Origin: Streptomyces sp. NBC_01262
GTDB taxonomy: Bacteria > Actinomycetota > Actinomycetes > Streptomycetales > Streptomycetaceae
Reading direction: 5' to 3'
Assembly: GCF_036226365.1 (NCBI RefSeq)
Contig: NZ_CP108462.1
Span: 8,352,001-8,416,000 of the forward strand
DNA length: 64,000 bases
Position numbers and translations under genes: made by a program. A model generated the notes under the pieces. It was not told where the DNA came from and made no database searches. It was given only the letters and a program-made list of their open reading frames with translations. This document shows positions 22,928 to 31,625 of this stretch, one piece after another. Position 1 is the first letter of the stretch, and each line of letters starts with the position of its first letter.

Positions 22928-24298
22928 TCAGTCCTCCGTACTGATGAATACGTTCTTGGTCTCGGTGAAGGCGGTCAGCGCGTCCGGGCCCAGCTCGCGG
23001 CCGAGCCCGGACTGCTTGAAGCCACCGAAGGGGGTCCAGTAGCGCACCGAGCTGTGGGAGTTCACCGACAGGTTGCCGGCCCGGGTGCCGCGGGCCAGGC
23101 GCAGGGCGCGGCCGATGTCGCGGGTCCAGATGGAGCCGGACAGGCCGTACGCGGTGGCGTTGGCCAGCCGCAGGGCGTCCGCCTCGTCGTCGAAGGGGAG
23201 CACGACCGCCACCGGCCCGAAGATCTCCTCGACGGCGACCCGGGCGGCCGGGTCCCGCGGGGTCAGGACGGTCGGCGGGAACCAGAAGCCCTTGCCCTGC
23301 GGGGCCCGGCCGCGAATGGCGACGTCCCCGGAGGTCCCCACGTACGCCGCGACGCGGTCGCGCTGAGCGGCGGAGATCAGCGGACCCATGCCGGTGGCCG
23401 GGTCGGCCGGATCGCCGACGGTGACGGCCTGGACGGCGGGCTCCAGCAGCTCCAGGAAGCGGTCGTGGACGGACCGCTGGACGAGGATGCGGGTGCGGGC
23501 GCAGCAGTCCTGCCCGGCGTTGTCCAGGAAGGAGCCGGGGGCGGTGGCGGCGGCCTTGTCCAGGTCGGCGTCGGCGAAGACGATGTTCGGGGACTTGCCG
23601 CCGAGTTCGAGGGTGACGCGCTTCAGGCTGTCCGCGCACTTGGCCATGATCTGCTTGCCGACGGCCGTCGAGCCGGTGAAGACGATCTTCGCCACGCCGG
23701 GGTGCTCCACCAGCGCCGCGCCCGCCACCGGCCCGGCGCCCGGCAGCACCTGGAAGAGGTGCTCGGGCAGCCCGGCCTCCAGCGCCAGCTCCGCGAGCCG
23801 CAGGGCGGTGAGCGGGGTGGTCTCGGCGGGCTTGAGGACCACCGCGTTGCCCGCGGCCAGCGCCGGGGCGAAGCCCCAGGCCGCAATGGGCATCGGGAAG
23901 TTCCAGGGCGCGATCACCCCGACCACCCCGAGCGGTTCGAGGAAGGTGATGTCGATGCCGCCCGCGACCGGGATCTGCCGGCCGTTGAGGCGCTCGACGC
24001 CCCCGGCCGCGTAGTCCAGCAGGTCCCGGACATTGCCGGCCTCCCAGCGGGCGTCGCCGGCCGTGTGGCCCGCCTCGCGCACCTCCAGGGCGGCCAGTTC
24101 GTCGGTGTGGGCGTCCACCACGGCCGCGAAGCGGCGCAGCAGCCGCGCCCGGTCGGCGGGGGCCAGCGCCGCCCAGCCCTCCTGCGCGCGGGCGGCGCGG
24201 GTCACGGCGGCGTCCACGTCCCGCGGCCCGGCGGCGGGGACGGTGGCGATCACCTCTTCGGTGGCCGGGTTGAGCACTTCGAGCACGGGGGACCTCAT
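22928..24298 (-). CDS. Aldehyde dehydrogenase, probably gamma-glutamyl-gamma-aminobutyraldehyde dehydrogenase
   Basis: NAD(P)-dependent aldehyde dehydrogenase of 456 residues. The active site has Asn in APWNFP, Glu231 in TLELGGKSP and Cys265 in NAGQDCCAR. EIFGPV and FGGFKQSGLGRE are typical of the family. The ATG at 24298 shares one base with the stop of the upstream ligase gene (TGATG), so the two are coupled. Alongside a gamma-glutamylpolyamine-synthetase-like gene and a divergent gamma-Glu-GABA hydrolase, it would oxidise gamma-glutamyl-aminobutyraldehyde (PuuC step); this is inferred from context. Confidence 0.9.
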   Translation of the reverse strand: MRSPVLEVLNPATEEVIATVPAAGPRDVDAAVTRAARAQEGWAALAPADRARLLRRFAAVVDAHTDELAALEVREAGHTAGDARWEAGNVRDLLDYAAGGVERLNGRQIPVAGGIDITFLEPLGVVGVIAPWNFPMPIAAWGFAPALAAGNAVVLKPAETTPLTALRLAELALEAGLPEHLFQVLPGAGPVAGAALVEHPGVAKIVFTGSTAVGKQIMAKCADSLKRVTLELGGKSPNIVFADADLDKAAATAPGSFLDNAGQDCCARTRILVQRSVHDRFLELLEPAVQAVTVGDPADPATGMGPLISAAQRDRVAAYVGTSGDVAIRGRAPQGKGFWFPPTVLTPRDPAARVAVEEIFGPVAVVLPFDDEADALRLANATAYGLSGSIWTRDIGRALRLARGTRAGNLSVNSHSSVRYWTPFGGFKQSGLGRELGPDALTAFTETKNVFISTED

Positions 24299-25671
24299 CA
24301 CATGCGTTCGAAGGAGCGGTAGCGCTCCCAGTCGGTCACTGCGGTGTCGTACGCGTCCTGCTCGACGCGGGCCATGTTCAGGTAGTGCCCCACGACCTCC
24401 TCGCCGAAGGCCGCCGCCGCGATCGGGCTGGCCTCCCACAGCTGGGCCGCCTCGCGCAGCGTCGTCGGCACGTGCTGGACGGCCTCGGCGGTGTACGCGT
24501 TGCCAGTGACCGGCTCGGGCAGGGCGAGCTTGTGCTCGATCCCGTACAGCCCGGCCGCGATCATGCCCGCGACGGCGAGGTACGGGTTGACGTCGCCGCC
24601 GGGCACGCGGTTCTCCAGGCGCAGCGCGGCCGGGCTGTGGCCCACGACGCGCAGGGCGCAGGTGCGGTTGTCCGGGCCCCAGGCGACGGCGGTCGGGGCG
24701 AAGGAGCCGGGGCGGAAGCGCTTGTAGGAGTTGATGTTGGGCGCGTAGAGGAGGGAGAAGTCGCGCAGCGCGGCGAGCTGCCCGGCGAGGAAGTGCCGCA
24801 TGGTCTCCGACATGTGGCCCTCGTCGTCCGCGAAGACCGCGCCGCCGTCCTCCTCGCGCAGCGAGAGGTGGATGTGACAGGAATTCCCCTCGCGCATGTC
24901 GTACTTCGCCATGAAGGTCAGCGCGAAGCCCTCCTGCGCAGCGATGGTTTTCGCGCCCGTCTTGTAGACGCTGTGCTGATCGCAGGTGGTCAGCGCCTCG
25001 TCGTAGCGAAAGGCGATCTCGTGCTGCCCGAGATTGCACTCACCCTTAGCGGACTCCACGCGCATGCCGGCCGCGCCCATCTCGTTACGGATCCTGCGCA
25101 GGAGCGGTTCCACCCGGCCGGTGCCGAGCAGGGAGTAGTCCACGTTGTACTGGTTCGCGGGGGTCAGGTCCCGGTAGCCGCCGGACCAGGCCTGCTCGTA
25201 GGTGTCCTTGAAGACGATGAATTCCAGCTCCGTGCCGACGTACGCCGCCCAGCCGCGCTCGGCCAGCCGGTCCAGCTGGCGGCGCAGGATCTGGCGGGGC
25301 GAGGCGACGACGGGCGCGGCGGCCTCGTCCAGCCAGTGCAGGTCGGCCACGACGAGGGCGGTGCCGGCGTCCCAGGGGGTGCGGCGCAGGGTGGCGAGGT
25401 CGGGGAGCATCGCGAAGTCGCCGTAGCCCTGCTCCCAGGAGGACATCGCGTAGCCGTCGACGGTGTTCATGTCGGCGTCCACGGCGAGGAGGTAGTTGCA
25501 GCCCTCGGTGCCGTGCTCCAGGACGTCGTCGAGGAAGTGGCGGGCGGCGAATCTCTTGCCCTGGAGACGGCCCTGCATGTCGGTGAAGGCGACGACGACC
25601 GTGTCGATCTCGCCGGTGTCGACGAGTCGCCGCAGTTCATCGGTGCTCAGCGGGGCTTTGCGGTGCACCAC
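24298..25671 (-). CDS. Glutamine synthetase family protein, probable gamma-glutamylpolyamine synthetase (GlnA3-like)
   Basis: A ligase of 457 residues with the glutamine synthetase fold. The metal-site helix YVGTELEFIVFKDTYEQAW, the acidic/histidine motif EGNSCHIHLSL, the ATP/substrate loop NINSYKRF and the arginine motif LENRVPGGDVNPYLA are clear. It lacks features of assimilatory GlnA such as the adenylylation tail. Streptomyces GlnA3 glutamylates polyamines, and the neighbouring PuuC- and PuuD-like genes support that role here. The start is GTG at 25671 (a second GTG follows), with GGAGAGG upstream. It is the first gene of the operon; an inverted repeat lies in the divergent promoter region. 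Confidence 0.9.
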   Translation of the reverse strand: MVHRKAPLSTDELRRLVDTGEIDTVVVAFTDMQGRLQGKRFAARHFLDDVLEHGTEGCNYLLAVDADMNTVDGYAMSSWEQGYGDFAMLPDLATLRRTPWDAGTALVVADLHWLDEAAAPVVASPRQILRRQLDRLAERGWAAYVGTELEFIVFKDTYEQAWSGGYRDLTPANQYNVDYSLLGTGRVEPLLRRIRNEMGAAGMRVESAKGECNLGQHEIAFRYDEALTTCDQHSVYKTGAKTIAAQEGFALTFMAKYDMREGNSCHIHLSLREEDGGAVFADDEGHMSETMRHFLAGQLAALRDFSLLYAPNINSYKRFRPGSFAPTAVAWGPDNRTCALRVVGHSPAALRLENRVPGGDVNPYLAVAGMIAAGLYGIEHKLALPEPVTGNAYTAEAVQHVPTTLREAAQLWEASPIAAAAFGEEVVGHYLNMARVEQDAYDTAVTDWERYRSFERM

Positions 25672-25704
25672 GGGGGACCACCTCTCCTACCGGCCGTCAA
25701 GGTG

Positions 25705-25737
25705 ATCCAAAACTACGGGCTGGCCATCGGGTTGGAT
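25705..25737. promoter_or_regulatory. Inverted repeat in the polyamine divergent promoter region
   Basis: ATCCAA (25705-25710) is mirrored by TTGGAT (25732-25737), 21 bp apart, between the divergent ligase operon and the PuuD-like gene. A candidate operator for an unlinked regulator; assignment is by position only. Confidence 0.35.
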
Positions 25738-25793
25738 ACGGTGCGAACAGAAATCCGCGCTCCGCGCGCGTCGCGTCGCAGGGAGGCCGTTCC

Positions 25794-26483
25794 TTGTCCC
25801 GTCCGCTCATCGGTATCAGCACCTACATGGAACCCTCAGTCCGCTGGGGCGGCTGGGATTTTCCCGCCGCCGTCCTGCCGTCCGGGTACCCCCGCCTCGT
25901 CCAGCGCTCCGGCGGCCTCGCCGCCCTCCTCCCCCCGGACGACCCCGCCCACGCCGCCGGGGCCGTGGCCCGCCTCGACGCCCTCGTCATCTCCGGCGGC
26001 CCCGACGTCGACCCGGTCCACTACGGCGACCCCCGCGACCCCCGCACCGGCCCCCCGGCGGCCGAACGCGACGCCTGGGAGCTCGCCCTCATCGACGCCG
26101 CCCTCTCCCGTGGCCTCCCCCTCCTCGGCATCTGCCGCGGCATGCAGCTCCTCAACGTCGCCCTCGGCGGCACCCTCATCCAGCACCTCGACGGCCACCG
26201 CGGCGCCGTCGGCGTCTTCGGCGAGCACGTGGTCAAACCCGTGCCCGGCACCCGTTACGCCGCGCTCGTGCCCGAAGCCATGCCCGTACCGACCTTCCAC
26301 CACCAGGCCCTTGACCGGCTCGGCCGCGATCTGGTCGCCGGCGCCCACGCCGAGGACGGCACCGTGGAGGCCGTCGAGCTGGCCGGGGAGCCCTGGGTGG
26401 TCGGCGTGCAGTGGCACCCGGAGATGGCCGAGGACGAACGGGTGATGCGGGGGCTGCTCGCGGCCGTCACAACTGAAGCTTGA
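25794..26483 (+). CDS. Gamma-glutamyl-gamma-aminobutyrate hydrolase (class I glutamine amidotransferase, PuuD-like)
   Basis: Peptidase C26 hydrolase of 229 residues. Catalytic Cys114 lies in GICRGMQLLN, with His208 and Glu210 in VQWHPEM. ISGGPDVDP is the oxyanion-side loop typical of PuuD. It would release GABA and glutamate from gamma-glutamyl-GABA, completing the pathway encoded by the divergent operon. The start is TTG at 25794, supported by GGGAGG 7 bases upstream. Its 3' end overlaps the convergent acetyltransferase gene by 17 bp. Confidence 0.92.
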   Translation: MSRPLIGISTYMEPSVRWGGWDFPAAVLPSGYPRLVQRSGGLAALLPPDDPAHAAGAVARLDALVISGGPDVDPVHYGDPRDPRTGPPAAERDAWELALIDAALSRGLPLLGICRGMQLLNVALGGTLIQHLDGHRGAVGVFGEHVVKPVPGTRYAALVPEAMPVPTFHHQALDRLGRDLVAGAHAEDGTVEAVELAGEPWVVGVQWHPEMAEDERVMRGLLAAVTTEA

Positions 26484-26919
26484 AGCCCACGTGTGAGCCG
26501 GTGAAGCCCAGCTTCTCGTAGAAGCGGTGTGCGTCGGTGCGGGCGTTGTCGGAGGTCAGCTGGACCAGTGAGCAGCCGAGGCGGCGGGACTCCTCGATGG
26601 CCCACTCCATGAGCCGGGTGCCCAGGCCTGTGCCGCGCGCGTCGCGGTGGACGCGGACGGCTTCGACGATCGACCGCGTCGCCCCGCGCCGGGACAGGCC
26701 CGGGATGACGGACAGTTGCAGCACCCCGACCGGCTGTCCGTTCCGTTCCGCGACCGTGAGGTGCTGGTTCGGGTCGGCGGCCACCCGCTCGTACGCGGCG
26801 TAGTAGGGCGCCAGATCGTCCGGGGTTTCCCGGCCCCGGCCCAGGCCGTCGTCGGCGAACATCGCGACGATCGCGGGAATGTCGTCGCTGGTGGCGGGAC
26901 GGAAGAGAAGATCACTCAT
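26467..26919 (-). CDS. GNAT family N-acetyltransferase
   Basis: A 150-residue GNAT protein. The acetyl-CoA site is the RGTGLGTRLMEW loop in motif A, preceded by the EAVRVHRDA strand; the C-terminal FYEKLGF motif B is present. The N-terminus reads FRPATSDDIPAIVAMF, as in many GNAT enzymes. The ATG at 26919 fits this start; the frame upstream of it is unrelated. Substrate unknown. It converges on the PuuD-like gene with a 17-bp overlap. Confidence 0.92.
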   Translation of the reverse strand: MSDLLFRPATSDDIPAIVAMFADDGLGRGRETPDDLAPYYAAYERVAADPNQHLTVAERNGQPVGVLQLSVIPGLSRRGATRSIVEAVRVHRDARGTGLGTRLMEWAIEESRRLGCSLVQLTSDNARTDAHRFYEKLGFTGSHVGFKLQL

Positions 26920-26992
26920 ACGGGTCAGCCTAGGACCGGCCCGGCGGGGTCGGGCCCGGCGGGGGCGGGGCGGGCCTGTAGCGTGCCTGGGC

Positions 26993-27973
26993 GTGAGCAC
27001 AATGGGGTTGCCGGAGCTGACCGGTGGTCGTTTCCTCGGGTACTGGGACGTGGACCCGGTGGCGATGGCCCTTGTCCTGCTGCTCGGCGGGGCGTACGCC
27101 TGGGGCGTCGTAAGGGTGCGCGGTCGCGGGGAGCGCTGGCCGGTGGCGCGGACGGTGGCGTTCTCGGTGCTGGGCCTGGGCACGATCGTGTTCGCGACGA
27201 TGTCGGCGCTGGCCGTCTACGACCGGGTGCTGTTCTGGCCGGCGGCGGTCCAGAACATCCTCCTCGACCTGATCGCGCCCATCGGGCTCGCGCTGGGCGA
27301 TCCGCTGTCGCTGGCGTACCGCGCCCTGCCACCCCGGCTCGCCGGGCGCCTGCGCGGGGCGGTGAGCGGCCGGACCGTACGCCTGCTGACCTTTCCGCTG
27401 GTCAGTTCCGTGCTGGTGGTCGCCACCGAACTGAGCGTCTACTTCACCCCCTACTTCGAAACGGCGCTGCGTGTGCGCGCGGTCCACGAGGTGATGTACC
27501 TCCACCTCCTCCTCGTCGGGTGCCTGTTCGTCCTGCCCATGCTGACCCGCGAGGAGCTGCTGCCGGCGTGGTGCACGCACCCGGTGCGGGCGGCCCTGGT
27601 CTTCCTCGACGGCGTCTTCGACGCCATTCCCGGCGTCGTCGTCATGACCAGCGGCACCCTCGTCGCCGGGCACTGGTACGCGGCACACGCCCGTGGCTGG
27701 GGCCCGGGCGTGGACCTGGACCAGCAGATCGGCGGGGGCGCGATGGTCGCCATCGCCGAGCTGGTCGGCCTGGTCTTCCTCATCGCGGTGTTCGCGGAGT
27801 GGGTCCGCGCGGAGAGGTCCCGGACGGCCGAGCTGGACCGGCGGCTGGACGCCGAGCAGGCCTCACCGGCGGCGTCGGCGACGGCATCGGCATCCGAGCC
27901 GGACCGGGTGCGTCCCTGGTGGGAGACGGACCCGGGCCAGGTCGGACAGCGCTTCCGCTCCTCCGGCCGGTGA
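26993..27973 (+). CDS. CtaG-type cytochrome c oxidase assembly (caa3) membrane protein
   Basis: Integral membrane protein of 326 residues with about seven to eight helices. Conserved charged and histidine positions of the CtaG/caa3_CtaG family are seen: RALPPRLAGR in a loop, HEVMYLHLLLVGCLFVLPM, and PGVVVMTSGTLVAGHWY. The family is linked to copper delivery and cytochrome oxidase assembly. The C-terminus after about residue 275 is hydrophilic and probably cytoplasmic. The GTG at 26993 is taken as start; an ATG at 27002 is possible. No good ribosome site is visible for either. Confidence 0.88.
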   Translation: MSTMGLPELTGGRFLGYWDVDPVAMALVLLLGGAYAWGVVRVRGRGERWPVARTVAFSVLGLGTIVFATMSALAVYDRVLFWPAAVQNILLDLIAPIGLALGDPLSLAYRALPPRLAGRLRGAVSGRTVRLLTFPLVSSVLVVATELSVYFTPYFETALRVRAVHEVMYLHLLLVGCLFVLPMLTREELLPAWCTHPVRAALVFLDGVFDAIPGVVVMTSGTLVAGHWYAAHARGWGPGVDLDQQIGGGAMVAIAELVGLVFLIAVFAEWVRAERSRTAELDRRLDAEQASPAASATASASEPDRVRPWWETDPGQVGQRFRSSGR

Positions 27974-27980
27974 GGACCGG

Positions 27981-29183
27981 CTAGAGGAACGTCTTGCCCT
28001 CGCCCCGGTACGTCGGCACGACCCCCGTCACCCGGTCGCCCTCCACCAGCTGGAGCGAGTCGAACCGCTCACACAGCTCACCCGCCTTGGCATGCCGGAA
28101 CCAGACCTTGTCGCCGATCAGCAGGTCGTCCGCGACCGCGCCGATCAGCGGCGTCTGCACCTCGCCGGGCCCCTCCTGGGGGTCGTAGCGCAGCCCCTCG
28201 GGCAGGTACGGGACCGGGAGCCGGTCGGGGCCGGCCGCGCCGGAGGCGGGGTAGCCGCCGCCGAGGACGGTGACGATGCCGACGCCGGGGCGGCGGACGA
28301 CGGGGTGGGCGAACAGCGCGGCGGGGCGGCCGCGGAAGGACGTGTAGTTGTCGAAGAGCCGGGGCACGTAGAGCCCGGAGCCCGCGGCGATCTCGGTGAC
28401 GGAGTCCTCGGCGGCCGTGGTCTGGACGCTGCCCGTGCCGCCGCCGTTGACGTACTCCAGGTCGGGGGCGACCGCGCGCACCGCCCGTACGACCTCGGCG
28501 CGGCGCACCGCCAGTTCCTTCCTCGCCGTGGCCTGCATCAGCCGGATGGCCCCGGACCGCAGCGGGCGGCCCGCCACCGAGTCGCCGACCCCGGCGATGT
28601 GGCCCTCGTAGGCCATGATGCCGACCAGCCGGAAGCCGGGCCGGCGGGCCACCTCGCGGGCCACCTCGGCGAGTTGGGCGGGCTCGCGCAGCGGGGAGCG
28701 CAGGGCGCCGATGCGAACCCGCCCGCGCAGCATGCGCAGCGAGGTGTCCAGCTCAAGGCATACGCGGACGATCTCCGAGCCGCCGCCGCGCGAGGCGTCG
28801 ATCAGGTCGAGCTGGGCCACGTCGTCGATCATCACGGTGACCGCGCCCGCGAGCTTGGGGTCCGCGGCCAGTTCGGCGAAGGCGGAACGGTCCGCCGAGG
28901 GGTAGGCCAGCAGGATGTCGTCGAAGCCGGCCCTGGCCAGCCACAGCGACTCCTCCAGGGTGAAGGACATGATCCCGGCGAAGCCCTTGCGGCCCAGCAC
29001 CCGCTCCAGCAGCGCCCGGCAGCGTACGGACTTGGACGCGACACGGATCGGCTTGCCGCCCGCCCGCCGGACGAGGTCCGCGGCGTTGGCGTCGAAGGCT
29101 TCGAGGTCGACGATGGCCACAGGCGCGTCGAGGTGTGCGGTGGCCCGGTCGTACCGGGCGCGGTCGGCTGCGCGATCTGACAT
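27981..29183 (-). CDS. PLP-dependent amino acid deaminase/aldolase (alanine racemase N-domain, D-serine dehydratase-like)
   Basis: A protein of 400 residues of the fold-type III PLP class. The PLP lysine lies in IRVASKSVR near the N-terminus, VGIMAYEGH follows, and the glycine-rich phosphate site is VNGGGTGS. The C-terminal beta-domain, of the DSD1/D-threonine aldolase type, has the pair DKVWFRHAKAGELCE that carries a His and a Cys for metal binding. Likely reactions are deamination of D-serine or cleavage of D-threonine-type substrates; which one cannot be settled. The ATG at 29183 is followed directly by family-like sequence. Confidence 0.88.
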   Translation of the reverse strand: MSDRAADRARYDRATAHLDAPVAIVDLEAFDANAADLVRRAGGKPIRVASKSVRCRALLERVLGRKGFAGIMSFTLEESLWLARAGFDDILLAYPSADRSAFAELAADPKLAGAVTVMIDDVAQLDLIDASRGGGSEIVRVCLELDTSLRMLRGRVRIGALRSPLREPAQLAEVAREVARRPGFRLVGIMAYEGHIAGVGDSVAGRPLRSGAIRLMQATARKELAVRRAEVVRAVRAVAPDLEYVNGGGTGSVQTTAAEDSVTEIAAGSGLYVPRLFDNYTSFRGRPAALFAHPVVRRPGVGIVTVLGGGYPASGAAGPDRLPVPYLPEGLRYDPQEGPGEVQTPLIGAVADDLLIGDKVWFRHAKAGELCERFDSLQLVEGDRVTGVVPTYRGEGKTFL

Positions 29184-29201
29184 GGGCGCAGCTTGCCAGA
29201 A

Positions 29202-29225
29202 TGCCCCTACTCGGCGGTAGGGGCA
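29202..29225. promoter_or_regulatory. Inverted repeat upstream of the PLP enzyme gene
   Basis: TGCCCCTAC (29202-29210) and GTAGGGGCA (29217-29225) form a perfect 9-bp inverted repeat starting 19 bp before the start codon. The position suggests an operator, although it could also fold in RNA. Confidence 0.45.
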
Positions 29226-29343
29226 ACGGATCCCGGGCAGCTGAGAATTCCGGGCGCCCAACCCGTAGAGTGACGCAAACGCTGTAACCACGCACAACTG
29301 CGCTTGGCTACGCATGGCTACGCATCTGACGAGGGGGCGCCGG

Positions 29344-30399
29344 GTGAGCACCGGAGTCGACCGTGGGGGAGCCGGGCCACGCCCAGCACCGTCACACCCG
29401 GGCTTTCCGCCACCGCGCCCGCGCACCGGGCCGATACCCCCGCCTCCGCCCTCACCTCCGGGGTATCCGCCGTATTCGCCCTACGAGCACTACGAGCCGT
29501 ACGAGCCGTACCCGTCGAACCCGCCCAATCCCTACGCCTCGTACGCCGACCGGCAGCCCCACCCACAGCCCTCGCCGGAACCGCCGCCGCCCTACGCCCC
29601 CGCCCCGCACGCCGCCCCGCGCCGGCACCGCCCCGTGCTGGCCGCCGTGTGCATGGTGCTGGGCCTCGGCCTGCTCGGCGGCGCGGCCGTGGGCGCCCTG
29701 ATCAACCACGACCCGCTGGTCCCGGCGCCGACCGCCGCCGAGGCGTCGGCCAGCGCCTACGGCGCCACCCGCGACCTGTGGCACAGCACCCCGGTCAACA
29801 CGCTCTTCCCGCCCACCGTCAAGGGCCGCGCGGCCGGGCCCGGCGGCTCCGACCGCACCTGGACCCGGATCGGGATCGCCCCGGCGAGCGGCTGCGCGGA
29901 CGCCTTCGACCCGCTGCTCGCCAAGCTGCTGGCCCCGATCGGCTGCGTACGCCTCCTGCGCGCGACGTACGCCGACTCGACATCCACCGATGTCACGACC
30001 GTCGGCATCCTGGTCACCAAGTCCGACGCCGCCACGATGCGGGCCCTGCACGACCGCTGGAACGACGAACACCTCGGCGCCCGCACCGACCTGATGCCGC
30101 GTCCGGTTGCCTTCGCGGGCACCGCCGCGTCCGGCTTCGGCGACAAGCAGCGCGCGAGCTGGACGGTCGCGGTCTCCGCCGACCTCCCGGTCGTCGTCTA
30201 CGCGGTCACCGGCTTCGCCGACGCCCGCGAGATCACCGACCCCGAGCCCGTCGACGCCGCCACCGCCGACGGCGCGACCACCGCCGCCGCCGAGGCCGGC
30301 CTCGGCGACACCGCGCAGGCGCTGTCCGACGAGGTGTACGCCGATGTGCGCGAGGCCGCCCGTAAGCTCACCGACCCCTCGACGGAGCCGCCGCAGTGA
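29344..30399 (+). CDS. Proline-rich single-pass membrane protein preceding mycosin
   Basis: A 351-residue protein. The cytoplasmic N-terminal 95 residues are very rich in Pro and Tyr, with repeats around EHYEPYEPYEPYP. One transmembrane helix follows (PVLAAVCMVLGLGLLGGAAVGALI), and an extracytoplasmic domain has two cysteines (SGCADAF, IGCVRL). The stop overlaps the mycosin start (GTGA), so translation is coupled. Such proteins precede mycosin genes in Streptomyces and may belong to type VII secretion; no direct motif proves this. The GTG at 29344 has GAGGGGG 6 bases upstream. Confidence 0.85.
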   Translation: MSTGVDRGGAGPRPAPSHPGFPPPRPRTGPIPPPPPSPPGYPPYSPYEHYEPYEPYPSNPPNPYASYADRQPHPQPSPEPPPPYAPAPHAAPRRHRPVLAAVCMVLGLGLLGGAAVGALINHDPLVPAPTAAEASASAYGATRDLWHSTPVNTLFPPTVKGRAAGPGGSDRTWTRIGIAPASGCADAFDPLLAKLLAPIGCVRLLRATYADSTSTDVTTVGILVTKSDAATMRALHDRWNDEHLGARTDLMPRPVAFAGTAASGFGDKQRASWTVAVSADLPVVVYAVTGFADAREITDPEPVDAATADGATTAAAEAGLGDTAQALSDEVYADVREAARKLTDPSTEPPQ

Positions 30400-31625
30400 G
30401 CAGGGTACGAGCCGGCCGTCTGCAAGGTACGGTGCTCAGCCTGGCCGCGGCCGCGCTGGCGCTGGCCGTCCTGCCCGCCGCTCCCGCGCGGGCGGACGCC
30501 GTACGGGACGCAGACTGGGCGCTGAGCGCCCTGCACGCCCAGCAGGCCTGGCAGACCAGCAAGGGCAAGGGCATCACGGTCGCCGTCCTGGACACCGGGG
30601 TCGACGGCACCCACCCCGACCTCACCGGGCAGGTGCTGACCGGCAAGGACATGGTCGGCTTCGGCGCCCAGCGCGGCGACAGCTCCTGGGCCAAGCACGG
30701 CACCGGCATGGCCGGGATCATCGCCGGGCACGGCCACGGCTACGGTGACGCCGACGGGGTCATGGGCATCGCGCCGGAGGCGAGGATCCTCCCCGTACGC
30801 GTGATCCTGGAGGACAAGGACCCGCAGCGGAAGAAGGCCCGCACCACCCGTGGCGGAGCGCTGGCCGAGGGCATCCGCTGGGCCGCCGACAACGGCGCCG
30901 ACGTCATCAACCTCTCGCTCGGCGACGACAGCAAGACCGCCCACCCCGAGCCCCAGGAGGACCAGGCGATCCAGTACGCCCTGGCCAAGGGCGTCGTCGT
31001 GGTCGCCTCGGCCGGCAACGGCGGCAAGGAGGGCAACCGGGCCTCCTACCCGGCCGCCTACCCCGGCGTGATCGCGGTCGCCGCCGTGGACCGCTACGGC
31101 AACCGCGCCGACTTCTCCACCAGCCGCTGGTACGCCGCCGTCTCCGCGCCCGGGGTCGATGTCGTCATCGCCGACCCCGACCGGCACTACTACGAGGGCT
31201 GGGGCACCAGCACCGCCTCCGCGTACGTCTCCGGGACCGCCGCCCTGATCCGCTCGGCGTATCCCAGGCTCGGTCCGGCCCAGATCAAGGAGCTGCTGGA
31301 GGACACCACCCGCGACAACCCCTCCGGCGGCCGCGACGACTCGGTCGGCACCGGCCTGATCGACCCGGCCGCCGCCCTCACGGCGGCCGCCAGGCTCAAG
31401 CCCGAGGGGCCCGTGCCCACCCCGTCGGCGTACGCGCAGCGGTACTTCGGCGATGGGCCGAGCGTCGCGCGGCTCTCCTCGGGGCAGGAGACCAGCGGCG
31501 GGCTCGGCGACGGGATCGCGATCGGCTTCGCGGTCGCGGGCTGCGTACTGACCGCCATGGCGGTCGGACTGCGGAACCGCAGGCGCCGGCCGGTCAGAAG
31601 CCGTACTCCTCCGCAGCCCTACTGA
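30396..31625 (+). CDS. mycP: Type VII secretion-associated serine protease mycosin (S8 family)
   Basis: Membrane-anchored subtilase of 409 residues. It has a signal peptide (about 1-33), a catalytic triad of Asp66 (VLDTGVD), His101 (KHGTGMAG) and Ser272 (WGTSTAS) with the oxyanion Asn208 (SAGNGG), and a C-terminal transmembrane helix (IGFAVAGCVLTAMAVGL) followed by a basic tail. This order is that of MycP, the protease attached to ESX/type VII secretion channels. No other ESX genes are in the window. The GTG start overlaps the stop of the preceding gene. The 3' end overlaps the convergent hydrolase gene by 32 bp. Confidence 0.92.
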   Translation: MSRVRAGRLQGTVLSLAAAALALAVLPAAPARADAVRDADWALSALHAQQAWQTSKGKGITVAVLDTGVDGTHPDLTGQVLTGKDMVGFGAQRGDSSWAKHGTGMAGIIAGHGHGYGDADGVMGIAPEARILPVRVILEDKDPQRKKARTTRGGALAEGIRWAADNGADVINLSLGDDSKTAHPEPQEDQAIQYALAKGVVVVASAGNGGKEGNRASYPAAYPGVIAVAAVDRYGNRADFSTSRWYAAVSAPGVDVVIADPDRHYYEGWGTSTASAYVSGTAALIRSAYPRLGPAQIKELLEDTTRDNPSGGRDDSVGTGLIDPAAALTAAARLKPEGPVPTPSAYAQRYFGDGPSVARLSSGQETSGGLGDGIAIGFAVAGCVLTAMAVGLRNRRRRPVRSRTPPQPY

